NCBI RefSeq assembly: GCF_964019385.1
Contig: NC_088645.1
Coordinates: 26,574,189 to 26,638,188 of the forward strand
Length of the DNA stretch: 64,000 nucleotides
Source of the DNA: Sycon ciliatum
Taxonomy: Eukaryota > Porifera > Calcarea > Leucosolenida > Sycettidae
Direction of reading: 5' to 3'
Shown: positions 19,776 to 31,860 of the stretch, in pieces
Layout of the letters: each line of letters starts with the position of its first letter
Position numbering within the stretch: position 1 is the first letter of the stretch
The notes under the pieces: model-generated
The model's input: only the letters and a program-made list of their open reading frames with translations
What the model was told of the DNA's origin: nothing
Database searches by the model: none
Position numbers and translations under genes: made by a program

Positions 19776-20795
19776 CATGCTGGCGGTTACCATTTGTTCC
19801 CTTCTGTAGATCATCTGGACTGCGCCTGACCAGCACAGCTCTTGTAGCACCTACTAATCCTATGTTGTCTTTGTCTCTGGTCTTACCCCTACAACTTTGT
19901 CGGGATGTGCACATACTGTAAATATACAAAATTTTGGCGATGCAAAATTTCGGCACTTCACGATTTTTGACATTTCGGCGGCGATGTATTTTCGGCGTGG
20001 GGTGGAGGGCATGGTATAGCGCGACAGATGCTGTGAAAAATTTCATCGGCGTTTTAATTTTGGTGTTTTGGGTCGGTGCCGAATATAAAATTTGTATAAT
20101 TTACAGTAGTTTAAAAAATAAATTAAATTAAAATGTGCTTTGTCCGCAGTGACAGCTACATGTGAAGGAGCATAACATCTAGTTGGTGGCTGTGATTGTG
20201 GATATATTGTGAACTGCCCTGCACTTGTGTATAAATAACCCCCAGTCCACGAATTGACAGCGCTTATCCAAGGGCGGCTGGTGAAGAATGGACGAGGGGT
20301 GTTCACTGTTCAAGGAAATACGGTACATTGGTTTCAAACTGCTGGGGAGGAAAAATTAAACTCTCCGTCCCTTTCTGGCTGTTCCTAGTATACTTCTACT
20401 ACTGACTGCACATTCTGCACGAATTTTTCCTGATTTACGACTTTTGTCTATACGTCGACTGTCCAAAATGTAGCGCTCATTTATTGCTCATTTTCGAAAT
20501 AAAGTGCTCCTGGTGGCTCACATATTCGAAAACCGGCGCTTGGTGCTCGTTTTGGCGCCAGCACCAAGTCCCAAGGCCAAATTTAAACAAAGCAAAAGTG
20601 AATTGTACATGAGCGTCACGGGTAAAGTTGGACGTGTAACAACGCGAAATAAGAACGTAGCCTGGGGCGTTGAAAAATAAGAACTTTGCTAGGCTGGCCC
20701 TCTGAAACAGCGTTCTTGGGCGTACGAGTCTACTGTACAAGTATACACTCAAGGCCACATATTTCATCTTTTTTCTGTTTCTGCCTCATATTCAG
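19776..20795. other. Intron, no feature seen
   Basis: No exon recognised. A short stretch after 20150 reads TATCEGA then a stop and could be a decayed module, but this is too weak to call. The region ends in a pyrimidine tract ttttttctgtttctgcctc. Confidence 0.3.
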
Positions 20796-20825
20796 ATCCT
20801 AACAACACAGACCAATTTTCAAATG
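20796..20825 (+). CDS. Candidate mini-exon (10 codons), stalk-like
   Basis: 30 bp between a strong acceptor (ctgcctcatattcag) and donor GTAAGT at 20826, phase 1 at both ends. The encoded DPNNTDQFSN is hydrophilic with an N-glycosylation sequon. It follows the same rule as 16077-16115 and the flanking module exons, so it is consistent with a juxtamembrane linker of the plus-strand receptor. At this length only transcript evidence can prove it. Confidence 0.5.
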
Positions 20826-21689
20826 GTAAGTGATGTGCGACTGGTTCACGTCCTCCGTTTTATAATTTTGCTTAGAAGTACATGTACTACCAATTAGAGC
20901 TCAAACGGTAAGTCTGATTAACCGGTTGCAGACCGGTTACGAAGAATTAACAGTAAGCCGATAAAGATAACGGTTACGCAGTAACTTTCCACTCGATTTT
21001 TCAAGTATCAGGTCGTCGCAAAGTATGCACTTTCGCAGGCTGTTGCACGCGTACGCAATTTCTGGGCTGTCAACTCTGTTATATCTGGTCTCTTGGTGTG
21101 AGAGTATGTATGAATGAGCATGCAAGAGAATGTACATGGGTGCGCTGTACTGAATAGGGTACATTTTTTGAATGAGTTCAGTCAAATACACAGCTAAAAA
21201 GAGTCCGCAGGATCTTTTCAGACCGCTCGCTCGTTTTTCGTGGACTGCTCCAGCACGCAGGGAACTTTTCAGAATGATGTTTTAGAATGTTGCGATGAAA
21301 GGTTTTTTTTTGGAGGATTTTGATCTGCACCTCGGGAACATTCCATCTCGCGGCACAAATCCCCTCCCCCCCCCCCCCCCCCCGCCAATATGCGTCCCAT
21401 TTTGTTTCTTTTAGATCAATGAAAACTCTGTTCAGGTCCGGAGAATAGGTCTCAATAGAAGTTCGCAGAAATCGGTGTAAAATTCGGAAACTGTGTAAAG
21501 GTTCTAAAAACCTAAAATAGCAGATTCACTTGGACAGTTGATGAGTGTAAGAAGGTAATTATAAATGGCGCCGTGTTCCACTAGCATTCTACCGAGTTGG
21601 TTTGCTGACGTTTCGAAGCTCAATGATCCATGATCCCTATAATTGCACTGATTTTGCGGAGAAGAGGTAGAATAGGAATAGCAGTATTT
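20826..21689. other. Intron, no feature seen
   Basis: Contains a C homopolymer at about 21366-21383. No coding signal. Confidence 0.35.
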
Positions 21690-22240
21690 GCATTGTATTA
21701 TTTAAAGGATTTCCCAAAGGCAAAGCCTATCGGGGGAACTCCTAACAGTGAAAATGATCCTTCCTTTATATTTATACAAGTGAAGCGACTTATGCAGGCA
21801 AATATATGCTGTTTATAATGAGCACGAAATTGTGTCCGAAATTCTGAAACAGAATCTATAGCGGTTATCTTAGGTGGAAGACAATTCCATGATTTTCCGA
21901 TTTTATATAAGAAAAGGGAAGATGAAAACTGCCCATGAGAGCAGTAACAGGATGGCCTCAAATAGTCCCTAACTATCAGCGAGGAACCGTGAACAGAGGT
22001 ATTTCTATATTTTATTTACTGTCTGCACTTCATGGCGCATAATGAAAATAGCCAATACAAGGAAGTGAGGGTGAAACCACCGAGGGCAAAAAAATGCAGT
22101 AAAGAGAAAAAGAAAAAAGGAAAAAAGAAGCATCACTTGCGAAGAGCTTTGTTGAAAGCGGAAAGTGTCTCCGCACGTCGAATACTATAGGAAAGGGAGA
22201 GGCAAAGTCTATAAACCTTTAACACGGGTGAGTTTAAAAA
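21690..22240 (-). mobile_element. LINE C-terminal remnants, minus strand
   Basis: Two minus-strand pieces resemble the end of LINE reverse transcriptase proteins: 21698-21961 with FLYKIGKSWNCLPPKI then SEFRTQFRAHY (the usual W-x-x-LP…SF-x-x-x-L ending), and about 22135-22230 with SYSIRRAETLSAFNKALRK. They are short and decayed, and may come from one or two old insertions. Confidence 0.5.
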
Positions 22241-22479
22241 CTTGGGTAAACCAGGAGCAGGCAATGAATGATACTTGATTTTGAGTCGTTCTATCACGTT
22301 GGAATCAGTCATGCTTTTCCAAGTGTTGGGGAATTCGTTTAAAGAGGAAGTCCGCTGAAAATTTTAAATTTAACAGTCCGTAGAGTTCAGGGCGCTGAGT
22401 CGTATGGTCTTTATCCGAGGAGGCTGAGTCCTATGGTTCGTCAGATACGGGCAATCGAACATGTGCGAATTTCAGCGCC

Positions 22480-23689
22480 TCAACAAGATCCTGGTGATGA
22501 TGTCACAGCGTGCAGCCAGGGAGCCACACCATCTAGATGTGGACAAAACGGCCATATTCGGACCCCGTTCGATTGGGAAACCGTTTGTTGCAGCTTCTTC
22601 GGACCAAGACCATTCGATTCAGTGTTACAAACACTACGTACCCTGTGATTTTCAGCTCGGTAAACCTCGAGGTTATGCCATATTTTTGCCGTTTCGGAGT
22701 TGGACTTTTTCCGTCGGGATGCACTGGCCTCTACGGCTCTAGCAATGCGCTGTGTGCATTCTAGCTGTAGTGTAGTCAGCAAACTCATCACACACGGAAC
22801 TACTCCCGCACTGCCGTGCTGGGGTGGGTACAACATGACTCGAGTCACAAGACTCAGAAAACTACATGACTTTACTAGTAGCCAACACACGGACTTGTAA
22901 TGTACTACAGTCGTATTGTACAGTCGTGTAGTCAGAGAATGAGCGTTTCTCCTTGCCGGTACGGTGCCGGTGGTTGTGCTTTGAGAAAGAAATTTTTTTT
23001 CCGCTCCCGGCTCATTATTATATGCTACAGCGATGAGTGCACAACCGTGACAAGTGACAAGACAGCGAGCAGCTACCGGACCTAGAACTTTCAGATCCCG
23101 TAGCGTTGCGAGCGAAGAGTCGTGCCCGTGGTTCAAAGAAGCTGCACCGTTCTCCAATTAAGTAGTCCGAAACATGCCAAGTTCGCCAAAACATCACCAT
23201 GTGGCAGGCTACTGGAGTCTAAGCGAAACGGTATGGAACAACATTTAGAGCACTCGCATCACTCGCATCACTCTTCTCCATTTTGGCGACTCTGCTATCC
23301 AGCGATCTGATAATTATATCAGCCTCGTCTGCAATAGCTGCTGCTTCTTCATCAGTCGGAAACTCAGTAGCGCTCACTCTTGACCGGCTCGCGCGGCCAT
23401 TTCTTCAGCTGAATATCAAGGTTCCCAGCCCCAGACCGAACTCATGAGGGTCAGCCATGGCTGCACCCTCACTCTCACAAGGAGTTACGTCTTCGGAGTC
23501 GCTTGCACCACTTTTTCTCTTTTTTTTTCGAATGCACTGACTGTGGACAGTGTGACTTTTACAGCTCCATAGTGTTTGACAGCCCAGCAAGCAACAGGCC
23601 GGTCTGGAAGTAGGACAGTAGTGCAGGGTAGGGTAGCATAGTGTAGTAGTGTAGGGGTGTAGGTAGGTAAAGCAGTCAGGGAGAACTTC
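22480..23689. other. No gene recognised
   Basis: A 225-codon minus-strand frame (22480-23157) has no recognisable domain and overlaps open frames in other phases. It includes a copy of a short motif (GAGTCGTATGGTCTTTATCCGAGG region, 22388-22432) that recurs near 62360 and 62555. Confidence 0.3.
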
Positions 23690-23695
23690 TTTGCC

Positions 23696-24925
23696 ATGGG
23701 TGAACTCGCAGGAGAGCCTGCGATGAAACTTCTCTGCTCCCTCCCGGGTATAGAGCAGACTCTGCTCAGCGTGCTGCAGACCCTGACTTTTCATGTCAGC
23801 GAGTCGAGGGATCGTGAGGCGCGTCTCCATCAGCGTGTGGACGACCTCTCCACGCCGCTCCCTGGCCTCCGTGAGGAATTTTGTTCCCTGCAGAAATACG
23901 CCATTGTTCCCGACAAGGCCCCTGCACGATCTCAGCACCAAGCCCAAGGCGACAAATCTCGTACCCGTACGAAACCTCCCCAGCTTGACCCAGCAGCAAA
24001 CCAGCTTGACCCAGCCGATGCAGATGATGGACAACAGTCAGGGCAGGCCGACGTGACCAATGGCTCTGCACAGCACGAAACCCGTACCCGTACGGACGAC
24101 CCCGGCTTGGTCGATCCTGGGCCTGTGCACTCAAACTGCGAGAGCCAACCTATCCTGGCCGTCATCAAGGATGACAGTTAGAAATTAGTTGCAGCGGGCC
24201 CGCCAAGAAAGAAGCGATCGGTGTACTTTGTGGGCAACTTGAGCCCCGACTGTACGGTGGACAGCCTCACTGAGTTTGTACACCATAGGTCGGAAAGCGT
24301 GGGGACGCCTGTCAAAGCCCACCAATGCAGCCTACACACAGCCGGAAACGGGCAAGTGTCCGCCAAGATATCAGTTGATGCCACCTGCAAGCTGACATTG
24401 ATGTCAGCCAATTTTTGGCCAAGGCCGCTCTACTCCAGGCCGTGGAGATTCCACACCTCCACAAATGCAAATGCGGCCAAAAGCATTGGCAGCAGCAAGA
24501 GCAGCAGCCACAACAATCACAACAACAGCAGCAGCAGCAGCAACAACGCCAACAACAACACCAGCAGCAGCAGCAGCACCAGCACCAGCAGTCGCCGCAG
24601 CAGCACCAGCAGTCGCCGCAGCAGCACCAGCAGTCGCCGCAGCAGCACCAGCAGTCGCCGCAGCAGCACCAGCGGTCGCCGCAGCAGCACCAGCAGTCGC
24701 CGCAGCAGCAGTAGCAACAGTAGCACCAACCAGCCGGAAGCACAGCAGCATGATCAAGAGCAACAGCAACTTGAGATTGGCGCGACAATTAACGATTTCC
24801 TGAGCGCGAGTCATGGCCTGTCCGCTGCCACTGCCGGCACACCTGTAACCCCCCCCCCCCCCCCCCCCAACCCTTCACAGCTACAAACGTTCCTCTGCAG
24901 AATGGTCACCAGATTCGCTGCCGCA
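23696..24925 (+). pseudogene. LINE ORF1 remnant
   Basis: The first part (23696-24181) is a Gln/Asp-rich protein beginning MGELAGEPAMKLL. After a stop at 24179-24181 the same reading resumes near 24200 with VYFVGNLSPDCTVDSLTEF and ends with FWPRPLYSRPWRF, an RRM-like RNA-binding arrangement seen in ORF1 of CR1-like LINEs. It continues into a CAG-based triplet repeat (about 24481-24720), which expands the frame with Ser/Gln runs. Not functional. Confidence 0.6.
24481..24720. repeat. CAG-type triplet repeat
   Basis: About 240 bp built on CAG with CAA and CCG variants, including several copies of a 15-bp unit CAGCACCAGCAGTCGCCG-like. It lies inside the LINE ORF1 remnant. Confidence 0.85.
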
Positions 24926-25039
24926 GGATGCAAAGTGAGCTGACCAGCATGGTGCGCAGCCACCCCAGCAGGATACACAGACCCACGAGCCCACCACCCA
25001 ATGTAGGCCATGCACCGACCCAAACAACGCCAACGGTCA

Positions 25040-27880
25040 CAATGAAAACTAAGGCCCGCTCACTCCGTCTTCTGCGCACGGAAGCATTCAGCATCTACAA
25101 CAAAATGGATGAGCTTCAGCATACCCTGAAAAGCCTGCATGTAGACATCGGTGTCGTCACCGAGACCAAACTATCACCCGACAAGGCTACAGTTGCGGAA
25201 TTCTCAATCCCTGGCTATTACCCCCAATACGTCGACACCGGACAGCGCAAGGCGGCCGATTCGCCATTTGGCTGAAAGAAGGGATGGCGTACAAACAACT
25301 GGACATCAACTCTGAGTGTGAAACTCTTTGGATTAGTGTTGCTGCACCGCCAGGCATGAAATTTGGCATCTGTGCTGCCTACAGACCTGGGACGAGTGCA
25401 GACAGCGACTGCAGTATCTTCACCCAGCTGGAATCTGACATCGACAAAGCCCGGCAGTCCTGCTCACACATTATTGTGGCAGGGTACTTCAATGCCCACA
25501 ACCGGGAATGGCTCGGAAGTCCACGCACCTCGGCTGCTGGAGAAGCTGCAGAAGACATGTGTTGTGTACATGGACTCCGATAACACGTCACCTCAGCCAC
25601 TCGTGGAGAAAACATCCTTGACCTCGTCATGTCAGATGTGCCTGGAACTGTGTCTACCACCACCCAACCACCTCTTGGCAGATCAGACCATGTTGTTGTC
25701 ATAGCCGACTTCCAGCTTACTGCATCTGTAGACCAACCCACCACTCGTACAGTATGGCGATACCAGCGGGCAGACTGGCCCTGCCTCTCTGCCTTCCTTC
25801 GGACTACTGACTGGGACACAATAATCGGCGACGACCCTAACATATCATGTGAGCTTCTAACCATGCGAATCACTGAGAGAATGCAACGCTCTATACCATC
25901 CAAGGTCTTCAGGACCAGACCGCAGGACTCAATCTGGTGGACGCCAGTTTGCTCTGCAGCAGTTGACAGAAAGCGCAATGCCTGGTGGAAATTCCGCGAT
26001 GACACCAGAAATGGGGCGTTCCAGTGTACATTCAAGCTAGCATGCCTTGGCTCAACAAGATGTCTACCAAGAGCCAAAGCCAGACATCTCGACCATGTCA
26101 AGCAACGGCTCCGGACGGGCAGCCTGCAGGACAGAGAGTGGTGGAGTGTGATTAAACGAGTTGGAGGGCATGGCCGGGACAGCTCCATCCCAGTCCTGGT
26201 TGACCCTGATGCCATGGAATGCACAAAAGCCACGACAAGGCTAACGTCATCGGGAAGTACTTTGCCCAGAAGTGCAGCCTAGACGATGACTTTGCAAAAC
26301 AGTTGAGGCCGTTCCCGCATGTCCGCCAGCGCACCGCAAATACGCTTGCAACAGTCCATTTCCGCCAAGCCACCGTACGCCGGACACTCCGAGCCCTGAA
26401 TCCACGTAAAGCCACAGGACCTGATGCAGTACCCACTAGAGTGTTGAGAAAATGTGCCGGTTCTCTGGCCCTGCCCCTATCCAACCTGTTTACCCTGTGC
26501 TTCTGCAGTGATCATCAACCTGCCATGTGGAAAGTTGCCAACGTCGTACCGGTACACAAGAAAAGCCCCAAGTCGAAACCCAGAAACTACTGACCGATAT
26601 CACTACTGCCCATAATGTCTAAGTGTATGGAGTCCATCGTGAACCGCAGCCTGTCCAACTTCCTGAAGAAGTATGACATCCTTTCTCACAGGCAGTTTGG
26701 CTTTCGCATTGGACTGGGAACCTCTGATCTGCTGATTGCTCTTCAGCATGAGTGGAGCCTTGCAGCTGCCAGTGGAGGCCTCGTCAGGGTACTCGCAGTA
26801 GATATTGCCGGGGCCTTCGACAAGGTCTCGCACAACGGCGTCCTCCACAAGTCTGCGCGGTGCGGCATAAGTGGCCCCCTCCTTGCCTGGCTCCGGAGTT
26901 ACCTGACAGACCACCACATCCGTGTCGTCATAGGTGGCCACTCTTCACCGACCCACCGAATCCAATCTGGCGTGCCGCAGGGCAGCATCCTCGGCCCAAC
27001 CCTTTTCCTTCTGTACGTCAACGACGCAGAAGACCACCTGCCTGATGGGGCGAAGCTGGCTGTATACGCCGACGACACAACACTCTACAAGTGCATCACC
27101 ACCCGACTCAGACTGCCAGAAGAGACAGCAATCCTCCAGCAGGCAGTAGACTCACTGGCAGCATGGGGAAGCAAGTGGAGGATCAAGTTCGAGCCCACAA
27201 AGTCGCAGGCATTGACCATCAGCCACCACCGCTCGCCAACCCCCCATCCCCCCCCCCCCCCCCCAAGACAATATGCTTCCAAGGAGCAGTCGTGCCAGAA
27301 GTAGAGGGGCTCAAGCTTCTTGGCGTCACCTTCGACAGGCACCTGGCATTCCGCAGCCATATCCGACAGCTTGCAGCACGCGGAGCCCAGCGGCTCGGCT
27401 TCCTCCGTAAGGCATCGGCTGTGCTAGACCCAAAGCACCGGGCAATCGTGTACCGTGGCTTTGTCCGCCCTGTGTTAGAGTATGGCATGCTGGTGTGGAT
27501 GAGCACAGCCCCCACCACCTTGGCCCGCCTCACTGCCATCCAGCGCCGTGCCCTGCACATAATTGGAGATGGATCATACCTCCCGAGCCTCGACATTCGC
27601 CGTACCGTAGCAGGGCTCTGCTTTCTGTACAAGCTGCACTTTGTAGTGGGTCCAGAAATAGTGAAAGCCATTCTGCCACCATCAGCAGCCGCACCACAAT
27701 GCCGCATGTCTACTCGTGAGACAACCAGATCCGCAACACATCATCCATCGCAACTCACCAGTATTCTTCCTCCTCAGTCACGAAACAACATGCTCCGCTC
27801 ATTTCCCCACTCCCTCATCATCATGTCTTTCTTGTCTGTTGAAGTCCTGTGGTCTACTTTGATTGCAGCGCATTACTTCT
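25040..27880 (+). pseudogene. LINE ORF2 remnant: endonuclease and reverse transcriptase
   Basis: Endonuclease blocks are spread over three frames: IYNKMDELQHTLKSL, VVTETKLSPDKATV, a degenerate GYFNAHNREW (normally GDFNA), and LGRSDHVVVIAD. RT follows: ALNPRKATGPDAVPTRVL (26390 region), then SHRQFGFRIGLGTSDLL, VDIAGAFDKVSH, SGVPQGSILGPTLFLLYVND and the catalytic YADDTTLY (27067 region), then LLGVTFDRHLAFRSHI and the C-terminal YGMLVWMSTAPTTLARL. An in-frame TGA at about 26591 and at least four frameshifts inactivate it. A C-run near 27247-27263 interrupts the thumb. Confidence 0.85.
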
Positions 27881-28767
27881 CTCTGATTTATTCGAAGACT
27901 GTTTGTTTCTTTCTCGTTTGCATACCATTGATTTGTGCATGCCTGCTTTGCACTTTTGTTGAGCCGCACACGCGGCCGTCCAGCCGCGACGCCGCAGGCG
28001 TTGCTCTGCCGTACATATACGCAGCGTACGTGAATCCATGCGTACTGGAAGACCGTTTCTGGGGCGCTTTTTGCGTTCTCGTGTTTTTTGGCTTTCGTCT
28101 TCATTGTTGTTCGTCCTACTCTACAAAGTCAATGGAACATATCTTCTACATGTACTAGCCCTCTGTCAAGACGTTGACGTGTGGCTCAGTGTGTGCTGTG
28201 TGCAACTTCAGTGTGAAGTGTCGTTCCGTTACATTCTTTTCTCCTATGTATCGGCTAACAGGAGTAACGATGATTCCGAAACCTTTGGTTGGAGGAGTTA
28301 CTTTTGCCCCGCCCCCACTTCCATCCAATATGCCTCCGCCCCCGCTGTGCAGCATCTGATGGTACTGTGGTATTCAGAAAAAAGGAAGAAAAAAACTATG
28401 GGTGGCCAAATCATTTGAAATAGCACTGACACTATTGCTTTCACGAAGTCCTTTTGACCTAGCTGCACGCTTTGACGTTGCGGAGGGTGTGGCGCGGCCG
28501 CATGTTGTCATGGCGCAGCCCCCGAAACTCCGTTTTTCAAACGGAAATATCTCGAGAACGCTTTGTCGGAGACACGTGGGACCAACACCAGCGGCCGAAA
28601 CTCTACCGACCCTGAAATTTAAATTTTTCACCGGACTTCCCCTTTAAGATAAATGTTATGAGCAAGGGTACATAAGTGGGCTTGGCGGCGCTCACAGAGC
28701 GGAGATGAGGCGGTCCGAGAATATAATTGGGCACTACTAAATAACTGGAGCAGTCCAAATAACAGAT

Positions 28768-28893
28768 TATTACAGGGTGTGACAAGCCTCTCGGCCATTG
28801 AAGAAAATGTTGAGTCACTTCCACCATTACACTGTGTGCTTAACTTCAGACAGCTGTTTCGCTAGTACATAGTTCATCGGCGAAGGTAGATGT
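28768..28893. repeat. Dispersed repeat family B, copy 2
   Basis: Matches 15566-15755 with a deletion of about 60 bp. Class unknown. Confidence 0.65.
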
Positions 28894-29099
28894 TGAATGA
28901 TTAAATTATATACATGTATGACCCAACTGATATTGTAGCGGTTTTCACGTACAAAACTGGCATAGCTGAGTTGGTAAAGCGGGAAAAGGAAAGTGTGAAG
29001 TACTGTTGATGCGTATGGGACATACTTTCAGGGTCAGAAATTCGGCGCCGAAAATCGATCACAATGACTATCAATGCAGAAATAATGTGCCCGAATCAG

Positions 29100-29239
29100 T
29101 GCACGGTGTACCAAAATCATGGAATTATGCGTTACATGGATTCTCGCATTATGCTCGCAAAATCTTTATATTATGCTTTGTGAAGCAGATACTTACAGGT
29201 ATTCACTTTGTTGTACTAATGGAACCTCAAAGTTCGGAC
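29100..29239. repeat. Dispersed repeat family C, copy 1 (empty site)
   Basis: Aligns with 41317-41880 over AATCATGGAATTATG, CATGGATTCTCGCATTATGCTCG and ATTCACTTTGTTGTACT, but lacks the 435-bp insertion present there; it thus shows the uninterrupted sequence. A tRNA-like A-box stretch (TAGCTGAGTTGGTAAAGCG, about 28966-28984) lies just upstream. Confidence 0.7.
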
Positions 29240-29384
29240 GTGTACTGTGTAGCTAGTGAGAGTCTGCGTATTACCCAGGGGCTGCTGTGGCTGTCGACAT
29301 CAGCGGGTCATGAGGTGAGTTTGCAGATCTTCATTGTGCTCGGAAAAGTGCAATGCACAGACTCTCACTAGCTACACAGTACAC
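29240..29384. mobile_element. Hairpin element with perfect 27-bp inverted ends
   Basis: 29240-29266 (starting GTGTACTGTGTAGCTAGTGA) is perfectly inverted at 29358-29384, with a 91-base loop between. No coding capacity; probably a miniature inverted-repeat element. Confidence 0.65.
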
Positions 29385-29409
29385 TGTTTCTGGCATATTA
29401 TTTCTGCAA

Positions 29410-31223
29410 AGATTATTATTATTACATTATTCTCGTATCCGTTCCCAAGGGGAACTCAAGACAATGGGGTGAAAAAACTTAAACAAAAATAAAAACATGG
29501 TGATGTGGAGATAATAGTGTTGCGTACATTGAGTACAAAATAATACAGATACAATCAGTGCTTCGGATGCCTGTAGACTCTGATATAGTAGTGAGCACAA
29601 GCACCGTCCACACACGTAAGACAGTCCATATGTTCATGTGATGGCCGAGCAGATGTTGCCCCATCTCGTTCGATCGGCCGCAAAGTCCCGGAGCGTGTCT
29701 AGGTGTTGATTTGTCTTCAGTGCAACTGCAGTTAGCTTGCGGTCTCGTTGAAGGATGGTTACCAGGCAGGACCGAGGTGCTCCCTTCCTGTGTTTAGTTG
29801 TTTCCTCTGCAGTTAGGTATGCCATCATTGCTTGGTTCCCTGTTGTACCGATTGGTTGGCGTAGAATGTGCCCGAGTAACCGCCATCTAGCTCGCTTCGC
29901 AATTCCAGATATTGGCTTGGTGTTGGTGAGCTTATACAGATCGTTGTTTGTGATGATTTTCGGATAAAGGATGCCAAGCATGTGATGAAGCTGCTTTCGA
30001 TGGCTCTTGTCGAGGGAGTCTTCCAGTGCCTTTGACAAGCCTGCGCAGCCAATGATGTACGTAAGAATCGGGAGGACGTATGCGTTGTACAGCCTCATCA
30101 TGGTGTTAGTTGTTAGGTGCTGTCGCCGGAGCCAAATCTCTTTCATGCGCCCAAATGCCGCTGCGGAAAGGCTTATTCGCAGTGCTACATCATAGCATGA
30201 TGCATACAAGGAGCCAAGTGTCTTCACCATTTTCCAAGGCTCCTGTCCTCGAATAACGGACTGGTATGTTACTGCTGACTGTGCCGTTGGTTCTAGGTAT
30301 ATTCTGATCCATTCGGTTTTTGTAACGTTAACTTTTCGATCCCATGTGTTGAAGGTGCTCTCCGCAAGCAACAGAAGCTGGTCAAGATAGGCTTTGGACG
30401 TTTAAATAAAGTCTACGTCATCAGCATAAGCTGTTTCTGCCGATAGGTTTTCATCTGCAGCTGGTCTCGGTGGTAGGACTGAACGAAGGTCACGTAGAGC
30501 GACTTCGAGGTAAACTGTAAATAGGACCGGCGAAAGGCCATCTCCTTGAGGAATGCCTTTCGTAGTTGGAAAGGCTGATTCCACCCTGACCTCAAGAGTG
30601 GTGTTTGATATGAGGTACCGAATGATGCGTAGCTCATCATCAGTTACAATCTGTTAGCTGCTCAGCACACTCAGTAGCTTGTTTCTGTTCACAGTTTAAA
30701 ATGCTTTACTGAAATCAAGGCCACGAACATGAATTTCCGTGTCAAATCTTTCCACAAGAGACGAAAGCCACCTCTTGCACCAGACTACGTCCGCCGTCGA
30801 CCTGTTGCAGCAAAAGCCAGGCTGTCCTGGTGACAGAAATTTCTCCACTCCCGGTCGGATTCTATTCAAGATGATAGTTGCTTTATCGCCATCATAATAT
30901 TGGGGCACCATTGCCCGTTTGGTCTGCGATACAAAATAAAATTTCGACAACAACAACATAAGAGAGAGGCTCTTCCTGAGTGAGGTTAGCAAAATGATCG
31001 GACGGAGGTTAGCAGGAGGACCTTTCGGTTTGCCAGGTTTCTGCAGCGGGATGAGGGTGCCTTCGCCGACTTTGATTCTTCGATGATTTTCAAATACGTT
31101 ATTGAGCATTGCTGATATGAGATTGGCTATTGTTGGTCCGCTGTACTTTAGAAGCTCTCCTGGTAGCTCATCAGGACCACATGCACGTCCATTCTTTAGG
31201 CATTTTAGAGCACGAATGACTTC
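29410..31223 (-). pseudogene. LINE reverse transcriptase, 3-prime half (minus strand)
   Basis: Right-to-left continuation of the ORF that starts at about 37459, cut by the Gypsy insertion at 31224. It includes LQKPGKPKGPPANLRPI, the block LDFSKAF, GIPQGDGLSPVLF, catalytic TAYADDVDFI (ends 30402), KTEWIRIYLEP, and the C-terminal LYNAYVLPILTYIIGCAGLSK and ARWRLLGHILRQP. Stops or frameshifts occur near 30400, 30650 and 30696. The 3-prime end near 29408-29470 has (ATT)n and a block TTCCCAAGGGGAACTCAAGACAAT that recurs at 42063-42091, another truncated copy. Confidence 0.85.
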
Positions 31224-31363
31224 TGTTGTGTTGTCAAGAAGAACCCTTTATTTCTCATCAACATCCCTGTATAAAGAAGCACATCGAAGGTGTATGCGTG
31301 CGTGCATAGTGAGGGCACGTGCGTACGGGATACGTGCACAGTGCAGACTACTGTACTACTACA
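31224..31363 (-). repeat. 3-prime LTR of SCAN-type Gypsy
   Basis: 140 bp, beginning TGTAGTAGTAG and ending CAACACAACA on the element strand. Differs from the partner at four positions. Confidence 0.9.
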
Positions 31364-31860
31364 ACATCTCCCCCCTCACGGGCCGGGTTAGGCCCAGAAG
31401 GGATAAGGAAGACAGAATGCCGTGTGAAAAGAAAACACGAGCAGGTTGCATGCAGCACAGCCAGAGGAAGGGTAGATGGGAAGCCGAAAAAGAATGGAAC
31501 TGAATAGGCACAACGAAGCATAGCGGACTGAAATCCAGCAAACAATGGAATGTTACGAGCTGGAACTGGCAAAGTATGGACTCGAGGAGAGAGAGAAAAC
31601 AGAGGGGATAGAAGAAAGAGAAAACCAAACCATAAGATAACTGTGATGGCCTAAACAGCAATCAGGTGTTGGCGTGTGCGGCGAACAATGCCGGACGGTA
31701 CCCGGATGTGATACGACCGCGGTTCGGAAGCAGTGCAGACGACTGATCCACGGACGCGATGACTAGGCGTAGAGATATCGATCACCTCGTCGCCTGGATG
31801 AAGGGCTGGTTGAATAACTGAGCGGTGACGCAGGTTGTACTGCCGAACGGACTTCTCCTT

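Larger units (their letters stand above)
23690..27880 (+). mobile_element. Decayed two-ORF LINE (CR1/Jockey-like), plus strand
   Basis: Nearly full-length non-LTR retrotransposon broken by frameshifts and stops: ORF1 (23696 to about 24920), apurinic endonuclease (about 25075-25720) and reverse transcriptase (about 26220-27820). The order ORF1-EN-RT without RNase H and the motif wording suggest the CR1/L2/Jockey assemblage; the clade is inferred from motifs only. No 3-prime tail or target duplication was found with confidence. Confidence 0.8.
22339..28647. mobile_element. TTAA-flanked inverted-repeat pair, possible large DNA element
   Basis: TTAA followed by AGAGGAAGTCCGCTGAAAAT (22339 onward) faces an inverted partner at the right end, reading on the minus strand TTAA (28647-28644) followed by AGGGGAAGTCCGGTGAAAAA. 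The match extends over about 35 bp. TTAA target sites are typical of the piggyBac group, though the ends are not the classic CCC type. If the two belong together, the plus-strand LINE at 23690-27880 is nested inside. They could instead be single ends of two separate copies. Confidence 0.4.

Noticed and set aside
20146..20260. Possible decayed sushi exon beginning TATCEGA
   Set aside because: A stop follows after eight codons and the remaining cysteines do not fit the module spacing.
22480..23157. 225-codon minus-strand frame
   Set aside because: No domain, overlaps open frames in other phases and repeat sequence; probably chance.
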